From Pseudomonas sp. MYb327 (GTDB lineage Bacteria > Pseudomonadota > Gammaproteobacteria > Pseudomonadales > Pseudomonadaceae): a DNA stretch of 64,000 nucleotides. Shown here one piece after another: positions 8,861 through 17,830 of this stretch. Each line of letters begins with the position of its first letter. Position 1 is the first letter of the stretch. The position numbers were made by a program, and so were the translations under genes. Location: the NCBI RefSeq assembly GCF_040438925.1, contig NZ_CP159258.1, positions 3,672,001-3,736,000 on the forward strand. Direction: 5' to 3'. The notes below the pieces were generated by a model that saw nothing but the letters and a program-made list of their open reading frames with translations, was not told the DNA's origin and made no database searches.

Positions 8861-8951
8861 CCGTAGGAGCCGGCTTGCTGGCGATAGCGCCGTGTCAGCA
8901 ATTCAATGACTACGGATCGGCCGCGATCGCTGGCAAGCCAGCTCCTACAGG
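8861..8951. repeat. REP doublet, GGCTTGCTGGCG family
   Basis: CCGTAGGAGCCGGCTTGCTG and the inverted GCTGGCAAGCCAGCTCCTAC lie about 40 bases apart. It separates the LysR gene from convergent lpxO, a usual REP position. The left copy has diverged (CCGG, GCTGGCG) from the right. Confidence 0.88.
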
Positions 8952-8958
8952 TTTGCTT

Positions 8959-9897
8959 TCAACCAAACAACCAACAGCCCAACAACGTCAACACCAGCAC
9001 CGCCAGCACCGGCCGTAATACCCGGTAGGCCTTGGGGTTGCGACGCTTCCACTGCTTGACCACACCGCTGACCTTGTCACTGGACTTCTTGCTCCAGGCG
9101 TACGCCTGATTGATCCCGCCAACGGGTTCATCATCGAGATTTTGCGGCGCCGTGGCGCGGCCCAGAAGATTGCTGATCCAGCGGTTGATGCGCGTCATCA
9201 AGCGATTGCTCAGTGGTCGTTCGACGTCGCAGAACAGGATGACCCGGGTCTGGTCGGTTTCGTTCTTGACCCAGTGCACGTAGGTTTCATCGAACATCAC
9301 ATCTTCACCGTCGTGCCAGGCGTAAACCTGACCGTCGACAAAAATTCGGCAATCGTCGGAATTGGGTGTCGACAAGCCGAGGTGATAACGCAGGGAACCG
9401 GCGAACGGATCGCGATGGGGATTGAGGTGACTGCCGCCCGGCAGCAGCGCAAACATGGCGCCTCGGACATTGGGAATACGGCTGAGCAAAGCCACGGTGT
9501 TCGGGCAGAGGAGTTCTGCCGAAGGCAGCGGTTTGTCATACCACTTGAGGTAAAAACGCTTCCAGCCTTTCTTGAAGAAAGAACCAAAACCGGCATCATT
9601 GTTTTTTTCGGCGGCGCGGATGTAACCCTCGTCGAACAGATGCATCGCTTCATCGCGGATGCTCTGCCAGTTGTCCTTGAGCACGTCCAGTTCCGGGAAC
9701 TTGCTGCGATCCAGAAAGGGTTTCGAAGGTACGCCGGAGAACAGGTACATCAAGGCGTTATAGGGTGCGAACAGCGCCGAGTGGTTAACGAATTGACGCA
9801 ATACCGGCAAGCGCGCCCTGCCGCGTAAATGCACATAGAGGGTGCTGCCCAGAAACAGCAGCAACAACGACGCCTTGACGGCGAATGAAAAGGTCAT
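8959..9897 (-). CDS. lpxO: Lipid A hydroxylase LpxO (aspartyl/asparaginyl beta-hydroxylase family)
   Basis: 312 residues from the ATG at 9897, with AAGGAG upstream. A membrane segment near the N-terminus (about residues 4-20) and one at the C-terminus (about 290-310) flank the catalytic domain. LLPGGSHLNPHRDPFAG gives the His-x-Asp iron ligands, DETYVHWVKN the second His, and the following TRVILFCD the 2-oxoglutarate-binding Arg. LpxO adds an (S)-2-hydroxyl to a secondary acyl chain of lipid A at the inner membrane, using iron, oxygen and 2-oxoglutarate. The gene stands alone, with REPs after its stop and an inverted repeat 57 bases before its start. Some fluorescent pseudomonads carry more than one LpxO paralogue. 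Confidence 0.87.
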   Translation of the reverse strand: MTFSFAVKASLLLLFLGSTLYVHLRGRARLPVLRQFVNHSALFAPYNALMYLFSGVPSKPFLDRSKFPELDVLKDNWQSIRDEAMHLFDEGYIRAAEKNNDAGFGSFFKKGWKRFYLKWYDKPLPSAELLCPNTVALLSRIPNVRGAMFALLPGGSHLNPHRDPFAGSLRYHLGLSTPNSDDCRIFVDGQVYAWHDGEDVMFDETYVHWVKNETDQTRVILFCDVERPLSNRLMTRINRWISNLLGRATAPQNLDDEPVGGINQAYAWSKKSSDKVSGVVKQWKRRNPKAYRVLRPVLAVLVLTLLGCWLFG

Positions 9898-9953
9898 CAA
9901 CAACTCCTTGGCAGTAGACACTCTTGCACAACGCCATTTACCCGACGTCGCAG

Positions 9954-9975
9954 TTGGCATGATAAGTACTGCCAA
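9954..9975. promoter_or_regulatory. Inverted repeat upstream of lpxO
   Basis: TTGGCA (9954-9959) and TGCCAA (9970-9975) are separated by 10 bases, in the 231-base gap between lpxO and cysK. The symmetry suits a dimeric regulator, but I do not recognise the motif. The spacing does not fit a sigma-54 promoter. Confidence 0.35.
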
Positions 9976-10128
9976 CCCGTGGAAAAACCGCCTGTCTCAA
10001 CATTCATTATTAACGGTTGTGCAATAAAGCACTGATAACACGCTGGTCCTGAACGCCTGCTGACCTGAATCAAACTCGCCGTGGAGGGAGGATTTAACCC
10101 CCCGCCACACTCCGTTTGAATGAAGCTG

Positions 10129-11103
10129 TTACTGCTGATTCTCCTGGTCAGTAAACAGATCGCTGAACAGCATGCTCGACAGGTAACGCTCACCGGAATC
10201 CGGCAAAATCACCACAATGGTCTTGCCCTGCATTTCCGGGGTTTCCGCGAGGCGTACGGCCACCGCCATCGCCGCGCCACAGGAAATGCCGCACAGAATC
10301 CCTTCTTCCTGCATCAAGCGCAGGGCCATGGACTTGGACTCCTCGTCGCTGACCAACTCCACGCGGTCGACGATCGACAGATCAAGATTCTTCGGCACAA
10401 ATCCGGCGCCAATACCCTGGATCTTGTGCGGGCTCGGTTTGATCTCTTCACCCGCCAACGCCTGAGTGATGACCGGCGACACCACCGGCTCCACCGCCAC
10501 CGAGAGAATCGGTTTGCCCTGGGTATTCTTGATATACCGCGAAACACCGGTAATGGTTCCGCCTGTTCCGACGCCTGCCACCAAAACGTCGACCGCACCA
10601 TCGGTGTCGTTCCAGATTTCCGGCCCAGTTGTTTTTTCGTGTATTGCCGGGTTGGCAGGGTTATCGAACTGCGCGGGCATGAAATATTTCGACGGATCGC
10701 TGGCAACAATTTCACCGGCCTTCTCGATTGCGCCTTTCATGCCCTTGGCCGGTTCAGTCAGCACCAATTCGGCACCCAGCGCCTTCAGCACCTTACGGCG
10801 TTCGATGCTCATGGATGCCGGCATGGTCAGCATCAATTTGTAGCCACGCGCGGCGGCAACGAACGCCAGGCCAATGCCGGTATTGCCGGAGGTGGGTTCG
10901 ACGATGGTCATGCCAGGCTTGAGTTTGCCGGTGCTTTCGGCGTCCCAGATCATGTTTGCGCCGATTCGGCACTTGACGGAATAACCCGGGTTGCGACCTT
11001 CGATCTTGGCCAGGATGGTCACGCCGCGCGGCGCGATACGGTTGATCTGCACCAGCGGTGTATTGCCGATGGAATGGGCGTTGTCAGCGTAAATGCGGCT
11101 CAT
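10129..11103 (-). CDS. cysK: Cysteine synthase (O-acetylserine sulfhydrylase)
   Basis: 324 residues, the usual CysK length. The N-terminus [15 protein letters not shown] is the family signature. Lys44 in GYSVKCRIG should form the PLP Schiff base, [18 protein letters not shown] binds substrate, and [12 protein letters not shown] holds the phosphate of PLP. The enzyme makes L-cysteine from O-acetyl-L-serine and sulfide in the cytoplasm. The gene is alone, divergent from the DUF748 gene. No terminator with a clear U-run follows; an imperfect GTGGAGGG/CCCCGCCAC stem lies at about 10081-10107. Confidence 0.92.
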   Translation of the reverse strand: MSRIYADNAHSIGNTPLVQINRIAPRGVTILAKIEGRNPGYSVKCRIGANMIWDAESTGKLKPGMTIVEPTSGNTGIGLAFVAAARGYKLMLTMPASMSIERRKVLKALGAELVLTEPAKGMKGAIEKAGEIVASDPSKYFMPAQFDNPANPAIHEKTTGPEIWNDTDGAVDVLVAGVGTGGTITGVSRYIKNTQGKPILSVAVEPVVSPVITQALAGEEIKPSPHKIQGIGAGFVPKNLDLSIVDRVELVSDEESKSMALRLMQEEGILCGISCGAAMAVAVRLAETPEMQGKTIVVILPDSGERYLSSMLFSDLFTDQENQQ

Positions 11104-11230
11104 GGCTGGGTCCTTACTACAGCATTTAATAAGCGCACAAAGGTATGCCTGTTACCGGTAGGCGTCCAGTCAGTCGAACGTCCAGTGCCCCTTGCAGTCA
11201 ATGGCTTTAGATCGCTAGAGAATTGCCACT

Positions 11231-12307
11231 ATGAAACGTCGATACAGTTGGCCCCTATGGACCTTCGCCGGCCTGCTTGTGCTGTTGATTGCCCTGCACT
11301 TCGCCCTGCCCTATCTGGTGCGCGATTACCTCAATGATCGCTTGGCGGACATGGGTGACTATCGCGGCCAGATCACCGACGTGGACCTGGCCCTCTGGCG
11401 GGGAGCCTACAAAATCAACGGTCTGAAAATCGTCAAGGTCGAAGGCAAAGTTCCGGTGCCGTTCGTTGACGCGCCTTTGATCGATTTGTCAGTCAGTTGG
11501 CACTCGCTCTGGTACGACCATGCGGTGGTGGCCGAGGTACGGTTCGTCAATCCCGAAGTGAACTTCGTCGACGGTGGCGCCAACAAGCAGAACTCCCAAA
11601 CCGGTCAAGGCACCGACTGGCGTGCCCAGTTGGGCAAATTGCTGCCGATCACGCTCAACGAAGTAAAAATCGATGATGGCAAGATCAGCTTTCGAAACTT
11701 CAACTCGAAACCGCCCGTTAACATGAATGCCACCAAGGTCAATGCGAGCATCTACAACTTGACCAACGTGGTCGACACCGAAGGCAAACGCGACGCGCGC
11801 TTCGAAGGCAAAGCCCTGTTGCTTGGGCATGCGCCCCTCGAAACCACAGCCACGTTCGATCCGCTGAGCAATTTCGAAGACTTCGAATTCCGCCTGCGAG
11901 CCAGGGACATCGAGCTAAAACGCATGAACGATTTCGCCTCGGCCTACGGCAAGTTCGACTTCAATGCCGGCCACGGCGATGTGGTCATTGAAGCGCAGGC
12001 CAAGAAGGCGAAATTAACCGGCTACATCAAACCTCTGCTCAAAGATGTCGACGTGTTCAACTGGCAGCAGGACGTGGAAAACAAGGACAAAGGGATTTTC
12101 CGTTCGATTTGGGAGGCCATTGTCGGTGGCTCCGAAACCGTGCTGAAAAACCAGGGCAAGAACCAGTTCGCCACCCGCGTCGAACTGAGCGGCAATGTAC
12201 ATCGGCAAGATATCAACGCGTTCCAGGCGTTTTTGCAGATTTTACGTAACGGATTCATTCAAGCCTTCAATGCGCGCTACGAACGACCCAAGCCGGATGC
12301 CGGTTAA
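11231..12307 (+). CDS. DUF748/AsmA-like protein with N-terminal membrane anchor
   Basis: 358 residues. A single hydrophobic segment (about residues 9-30) follows MKRRYSWPLW, after which DYLNDRLADMGDYRGQITDVD and DLALWRGAYKINGLKI match the N-terminal part of DUF748/AsmA-like proteins. The rest is beta-rich with many charged residues, expected in the periplasm. Relatives have been linked to envelope integrity and lipid transport, but no function is set for this one. Its stop overlaps by four bases the stop of the convergent HTH gene. It is divergent from cysK. Confidence 0.75.
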   Translation: MKRRYSWPLWTFAGLLVLLIALHFALPYLVRDYLNDRLADMGDYRGQITDVDLALWRGAYKINGLKIVKVEGKVPVPFVDAPLIDLSVSWHSLWYDHAVVAEVRFVNPEVNFVDGGANKQNSQTGQGTDWRAQLGKLLPITLNEVKIDDGKISFRNFNSKPPVNMNATKVNASIYNLTNVVDTEGKRDARFEGKALLLGHAPLETTATFDPLSNFEDFEFRLRARDIELKRMNDFASAYGKFDFNAGHGDVVIEAQAKKAKLTGYIKPLLKDVDVFNWQQDVENKDKGIFRSIWEAIVGGSETVLKNQGKNQFATRVELSGNVHRQDINAFQAFLQILRNGFIQAFNARYERPKPDAG

Positions 12308-12795
12308 CGCTTGCGGGCTACGGTGTAGCGGCCGGTGTCTTCGGCCGCTTGTGGCGGTTTTGTTTGCTGTTGCAGGAAATCCCAGCCAAGGCAGGCAAGG
12401 GCAAGAGATCGCGGCACCGCTTCGCGACCGTTGCTGTAACGGCTGATGCTTCGAGCACTAACCCCCAGCGCTTCGGCTGCTTGATTGAGTGGCAAACCGG
12501 TACGAGCACGCCAGTCAATGAAGATGCGGGTGTTTTCGTCCGATGCATTTTGCGCAAGTGCATCCAGATACAACGTGTCGGCACCAATTTGAATGTCCTG
12601 CTCAGGCCACTCCACGCACCATCCATCGTCGCCCAGGGTTGCCTCGTCGAAGGCGCGTCCCTGTAATGGCTGCAACCCCGCAAAGGCCTGAAGATCGCGG
12701 CTGAGGTCGAGCGTCAGTTGCTGACCATCGATAAAAGTCAGCGCGAGGCGATGATCCGGCAAGGCCCGCACCGCCGTAAGTCGTGGTCGTTTCAT
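12304..12795 (-). CDS. DUF2442 protein with C-terminal helix-turn-helix (antitoxin-like)
   Basis: 163 residues. The start is the ATG at 12795, which overlaps the stop of the upstream gene (ATGA). The first 80 or so residues (MKRPRLTAVRALPDHRLALTF ... GADTLYLDALA) look like DUF2442. From about residue 95, RTGLPLNQAAEALGVSARSISRYSN is a helix-turn-helix of the Xre/Cro kind. DUF2442 with DUF4160 is a frequent small gene pair that has been proposed as a toxin-antitoxin module. Here the DNA-binding partner is translated second, and a perfect palindrome lies in front of the pair, as expected for autoregulation. Function is inferred from architecture only. Confidence 0.7.
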   Translation of the reverse strand: MKRPRLTAVRALPDHRLALTFIDGQQLTLDLSRDLQAFAGLQPLQGRAFDEATLGDDGWCVEWPEQDIQIGADTLYLDALAQNASDENTRIFIDWRARTGLPLNQAAEALGVSARSISRYSNGREAVPRSLALACLGWDFLQQQTKPPQAAEDTGRYTVARKR

Positions 12796-13022
12796 GGGTA
12801 ACATCGTTTCCAATCCTCCAGCAATTGCGCCTGGTGGGCCCTGACCCAATCCAGCGCTTCCTTGATAATCAGCGGCGGTGCCTTGCCTACCATCACTTCG
12901 ACGGTTTCCAGGCTCAGCATGACGTCCAGCCCGCCACCGGTCAGATGCACGTGGGGCGGTGGATGATCCTTCTCGCGCAACGAAATGCGGTATGTATCTC
13001 GAAATCGATATTTAGTAGACAT
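12792..13022 (-). CDS. DUF4160 small protein (putative toxin partner)
   Basis: 76 residues from the ATG at 13022 (MSTKYRFRDTYRISL), the only in-frame ATG; a TTG 36 bases upstream would read through the palindrome and is less likely. ISLREKDHPPPHVHLTGGG and MLSLETVEVMVGKAPPLI are the DUF4160 signature, with the conserved HPPPHVH. Role unknown; proposed toxin-like partner of DUF2442. It is coupled to the downstream gene by ATGA. No strong Shine-Dalgarno sequence is seen, so expression may be low or nearly leaderless. Confidence 0.7.
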   Translation of the reverse strand: MSTKYRFRDTYRISLREKDHPPPHVHLTGGGLDVMLSLETVEVMVGKAPPLIIKEALDWVRAHQAQLLEDWKRCYP

Positions 13023-13030
13023 GCCCGGCA

Positions 13031-13055
13031 AGCTATCGCCATTATGGCGATAGCT
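13031..13055. promoter_or_regulatory. Perfect 25-base palindrome, putative autoregulatory operator
   Basis: AGCTATCGCCAT (13031-13042), one base, then ATGGCGATAGCT (13044-13055): 12-base arms without mismatch. It ends 8 bases before the DUF4160 ATG at 13022. The position would block transcription or translation of the pair, as operators of HTH antitoxins do. It is too symmetric and too short-looped to be a REP. Confidence 0.6.
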
Positions 13056-13126
13056 CAATACTGGCCAGCCATCGAAACCAAGTCAAGATGTGACGCTCCA
13101 TTCAGAGACTGAATAAGCCGTCTGCG

Positions 13127-13156
13127 TTCACAGTCGACCGGGCACCGCGTTATAGT
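13127..13156 (+). promoter_or_regulatory. Possible sigma-70 promoter for the MoxR-VWA genes
   Basis: TTCACA (13127-13132), 18 bases, TATAGT (13151-13156), about 70 bases before the MoxR start. The match to the -10 box is good and to the -35 box fair. Confidence 0.35.
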
Positions 13157-13224
13157 CGGGTACTACAATTATTGCGCCCCGCCCTGCCTCGTTCAGGTCG
13201 GCGTTACCGTTCGAGGATTAGCAG

Positions 13225-14070
13225 ATGAAGTTCGAAGGCACCCAGGCCTACGTCGCCACCGATGACCTGAAGCTGGCAGTCAACGCCGCCATCACCCTGG
13301 AACGGCCATTGCTGGTCAAGGGCGAACCGGGCACCGGCAAGACCATGCTCGCCGAGCAACTGGCCGAATCCTTTGGCGCCAAGCTGATTACCTGGCACAT
13401 CAAGTCCACCACCAAGGCGCATCAGGGCCTCTACGAGTACGACGCGGTCAGCCGCCTGCGTGATTCGCAGTTGGGCACGGAGAAGGTCCACGACGTTCGC
13501 AACTACCTGAAAAAGGGCAAGCTCTGGGAAGCCTTTGAATCCGAAGAGCGGGTGATCCTGCTGATCGACGAAATCGACAAGGCCGACATCGAATTCCCGA
13601 ACGACTTGCTGCAAGAACTCGACAAGATGGAGTTCTACGTTTACGAGATCGACGAGACCATCAAGGCCAAGAAGCGTCCGATCATCATCATTACCTCCAA
13701 CAACGAGAAAGAGCTGCCGGACGCCTTCCTGCGCCGTTGCTTCTTCCACTACATCGCCTTCCCTGATCGCCCTACCCTGCAAAAAATCGTCGACGTGCAC
13801 TACCCGGACATCAAGAAAGACCTGGTCAGCGAAGCGCTGGACGTGTTCTTCGATGTGCGCAAGGTGCCGGGCTTGAAGAAAAAGCCTTCGACTTCCGAGC
13901 TGGTGGACTGGCTGAAACTGTTGATGGCCGACAACATCGGCGAAGCGGTGCTGCGCGAACGCGATCCGACCAAAGCCATTCCACCTCTGGCCGGGGCGCT
14001 GGTTAAAAACGAACAGGACGTGCAACTGCTTGAGCGCCTGGCGTTCATGAGCCGTCGCGGCACCCGCTAA
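13225..14070 (+). CDS. MoxR-family AAA+ ATPase
   Basis: 281 residues from an ATG with GAGGA upstream. Walker A is GEPGTGKT at residues 33-40 and Walker B is VILLIDEIDKAD near residue 112. The sensor I region is IIITSNNEKELPDAFLRRC and is followed by the arginine finger. MoxR ATPases work as chaperones that insert cofactors or remodel partners together with a von Willebrand A protein. That partner is encoded 12 bases downstream. Relatives pair with CoxE-type VWA proteins (carbon monoxide dehydrogenase maturation), but no such oxidase is nearby, so the client is unknown. Confidence 0.9.
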   Translation: MKFEGTQAYVATDDLKLAVNAAITLERPLLVKGEPGTGKTMLAEQLAESFGAKLITWHIKSTTKAHQGLYEYDAVSRLRDSQLGTEKVHDVRNYLKKGKLWEAFESEERVILLIDEIDKADIEFPNDLLQELDKMEFYVYEIDETIKAKKRPIIIITSNNEKELPDAFLRRCFFHYIAFPDRPTLQKIVDVHYPDIKKDLVSEALDVFFDVRKVPGLKKKPSTSELVDWLKLLMADNIGEAVLRERDPTKAIPPLAGALVKNEQDVQLLERLAFMSRRGTR

Positions 14071-14082
14071 GAGGCTGATGCC

Positions 14083-15261
14083 ATGCTGCTCAACCTGTTC
14101 AATGAAATGCGCGCAGCCAAGGTGCCGGTCTCGGTGCGCGAGCTGCTGGACCTGATCAACGCGCTGAAACAGCGTGTGACCTTCGCCGACATGGACGAGT
14201 TTTATTACTTGTCCCGGGCAATCCTGGTGAAGGACGAAAAGCATTTCGACAAGTTCGACCGGGCTTTCGGTGCCTACTTCAACGGTCTTGAAAAGCTTGA
14301 CGACCACTTGCAGGCGTTGATCCCTGAAGACTGGCTGCGCAAGGAGTTCGAACGTTCCCTGACCGATGAAGAGCGGGCGGCGATCCAGTCGCTCGGCGGT
14401 CTGGACAAGCTGATCGAAGAGTTCAAGAAACGCCTGGAAGAACAAAAGGAGCGCCACGCCGGTGGCAACAAGTGGATCGGCACCGGTGGCACCAGCCCGT
14501 TTGGTTCCGGCGGCTTCAACCCGGAAGGCATACGGGTCGGCGATGCCGGCAAGCGCCAGGGCAAAGCGGTCAAGGTCTGGGACCAGCGTGAGTACAAGAA
14601 CCTGGACGATTCGGTGGAACTGGGCACGCGCAACATCAAGGTTGCCCTGCGCCGACTGCGCAAATTCGCCCGCCAGGGTGCGGCTGAAGAGCTGGACATC
14701 GACGGCACCATCGACCACACCGCCAAAGACGCCGGGCTGCTGAACATCCAGATGCGTCCGGAGCGGCGCAACACCGTGAAGCTGTTGCTGTTGTTCGACA
14801 TCGGCGGTTCGATGGACGCCCACGTGAAAATCTGCGAAGAGCTGTTCTCGGCCTGCAAGACCGAGTTCAAGCATCTGGAGTACTTCTATTTCCACAACTT
14901 CATTTATGAATCGGTGTGGAAGAACAACATGCGCCGTACCTCCGAGCGCACCTCGACCCAGGACCTGCTGCACAAGTACGGCGCCGATTACAAAGTGATC
15001 TTCATCGGTGACGCCGCCATGGCCCCTTACGAAATCACCCAGGCGGGCGGCAGCGTCGAGCACTGGAACGAAGAAGCCGGTTATGTGTGGATGCAGCGGT
15101 TCAAGGAGAAGTACAAGAAGCTCATCTGGATCAATCCGTATCCGAAGGACACGTGGGGCTATACCTCGTCGACCAATATTGTGCGGGACTTGATCGATGA
15201 CCAGATGTACCCGCTGACCTTGCGCGGGTTGGAGGAAGGGATGCGGTTTCTTTCCAAGTAA
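14083..15261 (+). CDS. CoxE-like von Willebrand factor A domain protein
   Basis: 392 residues. The N-terminal half (NEMRAAKVPVSVRELLDLINAL) is the CoxE-type helical region, and residues 128-155 hold a Gly-rich stretch (GGNKWIGTGGTSPFGSGGFN). The VWA domain begins near residue 230: LLLLFDIGGSMDAH has the DxGxS metal site (MIDAS), and FIGDAAMAPYE completes it. Such proteins bind a MoxR ATPase and recruit the client protein. The two genes are adjacent with a 12-base gap, so one operon is likely. After the stop comes a REP doublet and the convergent pxpC. Confidence 0.88.
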   Translation: MLLNLFNEMRAAKVPVSVRELLDLINALKQRVTFADMDEFYYLSRAILVKDEKHFDKFDRAFGAYFNGLEKLDDHLQALIPEDWLRKEFERSLTDEERAAIQSLGGLDKLIEEFKKRLEEQKERHAGGNKWIGTGGTSPFGSGGFNPEGIRVGDAGKRQGKAVKVWDQREYKNLDDSVELGTRNIKVALRRLRKFARQGAAEELDIDGTIDHTAKDAGLLNIQMRPERRNTVKLLLLFDIGGSMDAHVKICEELFSACKTEFKHLEYFYFHNFIYESVWKNNMRRTSERTSTQDLLHKYGADYKVIFIGDAAMAPYEITQAGGSVEHWNEEAGYVWMQRFKEKYKKLIWINPYPKDTWGYTSSTNIVRDLIDDQMYPLTLRGLEEGMRFLSK

Positions 15262-15283
15262 TCCTGGTAGCCTTTCAGGCCGC

Positions 15284-15378
15284 CATCGCTGGCAAGCCAG
15301 GCTCCTACAGGGATTGAGGTGGTTCACAAATTATGTGAGCAGCCTCAATTTCTGTAGGAGCCTGGCTTGCCAGCGATG
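15284..15378. repeat. REP doublet in reversed order
   Basis: Here the inward copy comes first (CATCGCTGGCAAGCCAGGCT) and the outward copy second (TAGGAGCCTGGCTTGCCAGC), the opposite order to the doublet at 2154. Both copies carry an extra G (CCAGGCTCC). It lies between two convergent genes and could also act as a bidirectional 3' stem. Confidence 0.88.
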
Positions 15379-15381
15379 CTT

Positions 15382-16308
15382 TTATCGGTTCGAAAAACGC
15401 TGCAAAAACTCGACCTGTTCACGATGGGCGACATCCTGCACCACCGGTTTCAACCGCACCTGAGTACCCGGCAAACACTGCGCCAGCCGCGCCAGCGCCA
15501 AAGGCGTCAACGCCCCCAAACGCGGATACCCGCCAATGGTCTGCCGATCATTGAGCAACACAATCGGCTGCCCGTCCGGCGGCACCTGCACCGCGCCCAG
15601 CGGAATGCCTTCGGAAATCATCGGGTTGCCCTGGTACTGCAAGGGCGTGCCCAACAAGCGAATGCCCATACGGTCGGCGCGGCTGTCCAGACTCCAGACG
15701 CTATTGAACGCGTCAAACAGGCTTTGGCCGCTGAACTCGCCGATCTGCGCACCGAGGACCAGGTCCAACGGCGCATCAAGATTCAGATTTGGTCGCTGGT
15801 CTGCGGTCAGCTCCCGCAGCAACATCACCGAATTGCCCGAATAGCTCAAACTCGCACCTTTGCTTAGCGCCCGGCCCATGCCATCCAGCCCTCCGAGTTC
15901 CTCGCGAACCACCGTCGCGCTACTGCCCAACACCTTCGGCGCATCGAAGCCACCCGGCGCGGCCAGGTAGGCCCGGGCGCCGAGCAATGGCTGAGTGAAT
16001 TGCAAACGATGGCCCTTGTGCAGCCTGAAACTACGCCACGGAGTCAGTGGCTCGCCGTTCACCTGTGCGCCAAGATCCGCCCCGGCCAGCGCCAGCACGC
16101 AATCATCTTCGGCAATGACACTGAATCCGCCAAGGGTGATTTCGATCACCGGCGCATCCAGACCGTTACCCAGCAACCAATTGGCCCAGGACATCGAACG
16201 CCAATCAGCCGCTCCGCCCTGAGTCACGCCCAGATGCCGCACACCGAAACGACCTGCGTCTTGCAACAGGCACAACGGCGTACTCGCTTCAATGGTCAGA
16301 CGGCTCAT
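15382..16308 (-). CDS. pxpC: 5-oxoprolinase subunit C (biotin-dependent carboxyltransferase/KipA family)
   Basis: 308 residues. [31 protein letters not shown] at the N-terminus, and RMGIRLLGTPL with GNPMISEGIPLGAVQVPPDGQP later, are typical of KipA/PxpC. With PxpA and PxpB it forms the ATP-dependent 5-oxoprolinase that opens pyroglutamate to glutamate. Its ATG overlaps the pxpB stop (ATGA), and the order pxpA-pxpB-pxpC follows an MFS gene. It is the last gene of the operon, with a REP behind it. Confidence 0.88.
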   Translation of the reverse strand: MSRLTIEASTPLCLLQDAGRFGVRHLGVTQGGAADWRSMSWANWLLGNGLDAPVIEITLGGFSVIAEDDCVLALAGADLGAQVNGEPLTPWRSFRLHKGHRLQFTQPLLGARAYLAAPGGFDAPKVLGSSATVVREELGGLDGMGRALSKGASLSYSGNSVMLLRELTADQRPNLNLDAPLDLVLGAQIGEFSGQSLFDAFNSVWSLDSRADRMGIRLLGTPLQYQGNPMISEGIPLGAVQVPPDGQPIVLLNDRQTIGGYPRLGALTPLALARLAQCLPGTQVRLKPVVQDVAHREQVEFLQRFSNR

Positions 16309-17009
16309 ACCTGGGCCTCCAATGGCGTGTCATCTCCGCCCAGATTGATGAATTCGGCATGGCCGACCGGTTCGAAACGCACGGTATCGCCGGGTTGCAT
16401 CAAGCTATAGCCGTCACGGTTGCGGTCGAACAATTTGGCCGGGGTGCGTCCGATCAGGTTCCAGCCACCCGGCGATACCACGGGATAAGCTGCGGTCTGC
16501 CGTTCGGCTATGCCGACACTGCCAGCGGCGACTTTTTTGCGCGGCGTGTTCAGGCGCGGTGCGGCCAGCACTTCTTCCACCAGCCCCATGAAAGCAAAAC
16601 CCGGAGCAAAACCCAGGGCGAACACCTGATATTCACGCTCACTGTGGCGGCGGATCACCTCCTCCACCGCCAAGCCGCCGCGCTGCGCCAACAGGCTCAA
16701 CTCCGGGCCGACGCTCAAGTCGTACCAGACCGGCAGCACATGACAGGTGCCGCGAGTGCGTGCGTTGGGCGACAGATCAATCAAGGCTTCGGCGATCACT
16801 TCCCGAGCCTGGACCGGGCTCAACGCGGTCATGTCGTAATGCACCATCAAAGTCGTGTAGGACGGCACCAAATCGATCAGATGATCACCGAATGCCGCCC
16901 GCAGACTTTCACTCGCGGCGAGCATCCACGGCATGTTGGCTTCGGCGATTTCATCGAACAAGCGCACCATCAGGCAATCGAGCGCGACCACTTCTACCCG
17001 CAGTTTCAT
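16305..17009 (-). CDS. pxpB: 5-oxoprolinase subunit B (KipI family)
   Basis: 234 residues. The AHS1/KipI fold is visible in [43 protein letters not shown] and [21 protein letters not shown] with [12 protein letters not shown]. It is the second subunit of 5-oxoprolinase, proposed to bind ATP or the phosphorylated intermediate. Both ends overlap neighbours by ATGA (pxpA before, pxpC after), so all three subunits are translationally coupled. The B. subtilis homologue was first described as a kinase inhibitor, but this context is metabolic. Confidence 0.9.
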   Translation of the reverse strand: MKLRVEVVALDCLMVRLFDEIAEANMPWMLAASESLRAAFGDHLIDLVPSYTTLMVHYDMTALSPVQAREVIAEALIDLSPNARTRGTCHVLPVWYDLSVGPELSLLAQRGGLAVEEVIRRHSEREYQVFALGFAPGFAFMGLVEEVLAAPRLNTPRKKVAAGSVGIAERQTAAYPVVSPGGWNLIGRTPAKLFDRNRDGYSLMQPGDTVRFEPVGHAEFINLGGDDTPLEAQV

Positions 17010-17758
17010 GACGCGCTCTGCTGGTTCAAGGCCTCACGAATGCGCCGCACGGCGGCCACTGAACTGGCGTTGTCGCCGTGCACGCAGAGGGTGTTGGCCT
17101 GCAAATGCAAGGCACTGCCGTCATTGGCGGTGAGGTGATCGCCACGGGCAATGATCAGCGCCTGATCGATGATTTTTTCCGGATCGTGATGCACCGCCCC
17201 CGGCAGTTGCCGCGAGACCAGCATACCCGCGCGGTCGTAGGCACGATCAGCGAAGGCTTCGAACCACAGGGTCACCCCGTACTCTTCACCCAACTGTCGA
17301 GCGGCGCTGTTGTCGCGCGTGGCCATCAGCATCAACGGCAGGCTACGGTCATAGGACGCCACGGCTTGCAGCACCGCACGCAATTGCGCCGGGTTGGCCA
17401 TCATGTCGTTGTACATCGCGCCGTGGGGTTTGACGTAACTGACCCGCCCGCCCTGGGCCCGGCAGATGCCGTCGAGGGCGCCGATCTGGTAATGCAGAAT
17501 GTCCTGCAGTTCCTGGGTGGCATACGCCATGGAACGACGGCCGAAACCGACCAGATCCTGATACGCCGGATGCGCGCCAATCTGCACGCCGTGGCTGAGG
17601 GCCAGGCTGACGGTCTTGCGCATGATGCTCGGATCGCCGGCATGGAAGCCGCAAGCGATGTTGGCGCAATCGATGAAGGGCATGACCTCCGCGTCCAGAC
17701 CCATGGTCCAGCTGCCGAAACTCTCGCCGATGTCGCAGTTCAATAGCAGGCGGCTCAC
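17006..17758 (-). CDS. pxpA: 5-oxoprolinase subunit A (LamB/YcsF family)
   Basis: 250 residues. I take the GTG at 17758 as the start ([16 protein letters not shown]) because AGGAG lies 8 bases upstream; a second GTG at 17767 overlaps that ribosome site. [43 protein letters not shown] and [11 protein letters not shown] are LamB/YcsF signatures, with the metal-binding Asp and His residues. It is the subunit thought to open the 5-oxoproline ring. First of three overlapping subunit genes, 72 bases after the MFS gene. Confidence 0.9.
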   Translation of the reverse strand: MSRLLLNCDIGESFGSWTMGLDAEVMPFIDCANIACGFHAGDPSIMRKTVSLALSHGVQIGAHPAYQDLVGFGRRSMAYATQELQDILHYQIGALDGICRAQGGRVSYVKPHGAMYNDMMANPAQLRAVLQAVASYDRSLPLMLMATRDNSAARQLGEEYGVTLWFEAFADRAYDRAGMLVSRQLPGAVHHDPEKIIDQALIIARGDHLTANDGSALHLQANTLCVHGDNASSVAAVRRIREALNQQSAS

Positions 17759-17830
17759 GATGAACACTCCTGTAGGCTTTATTCTTTATGCTGCGGGACA
17801 GATCCGTAGGACATGCCCGCAGGTTATCAG

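Noticed and set aside
13204..15327. A 707-codon open frame on the minus strand
   Set aside because: It lies opposite the MoxR and VWA genes, whose motifs are clear. Long antisense frames are common at this GC content.
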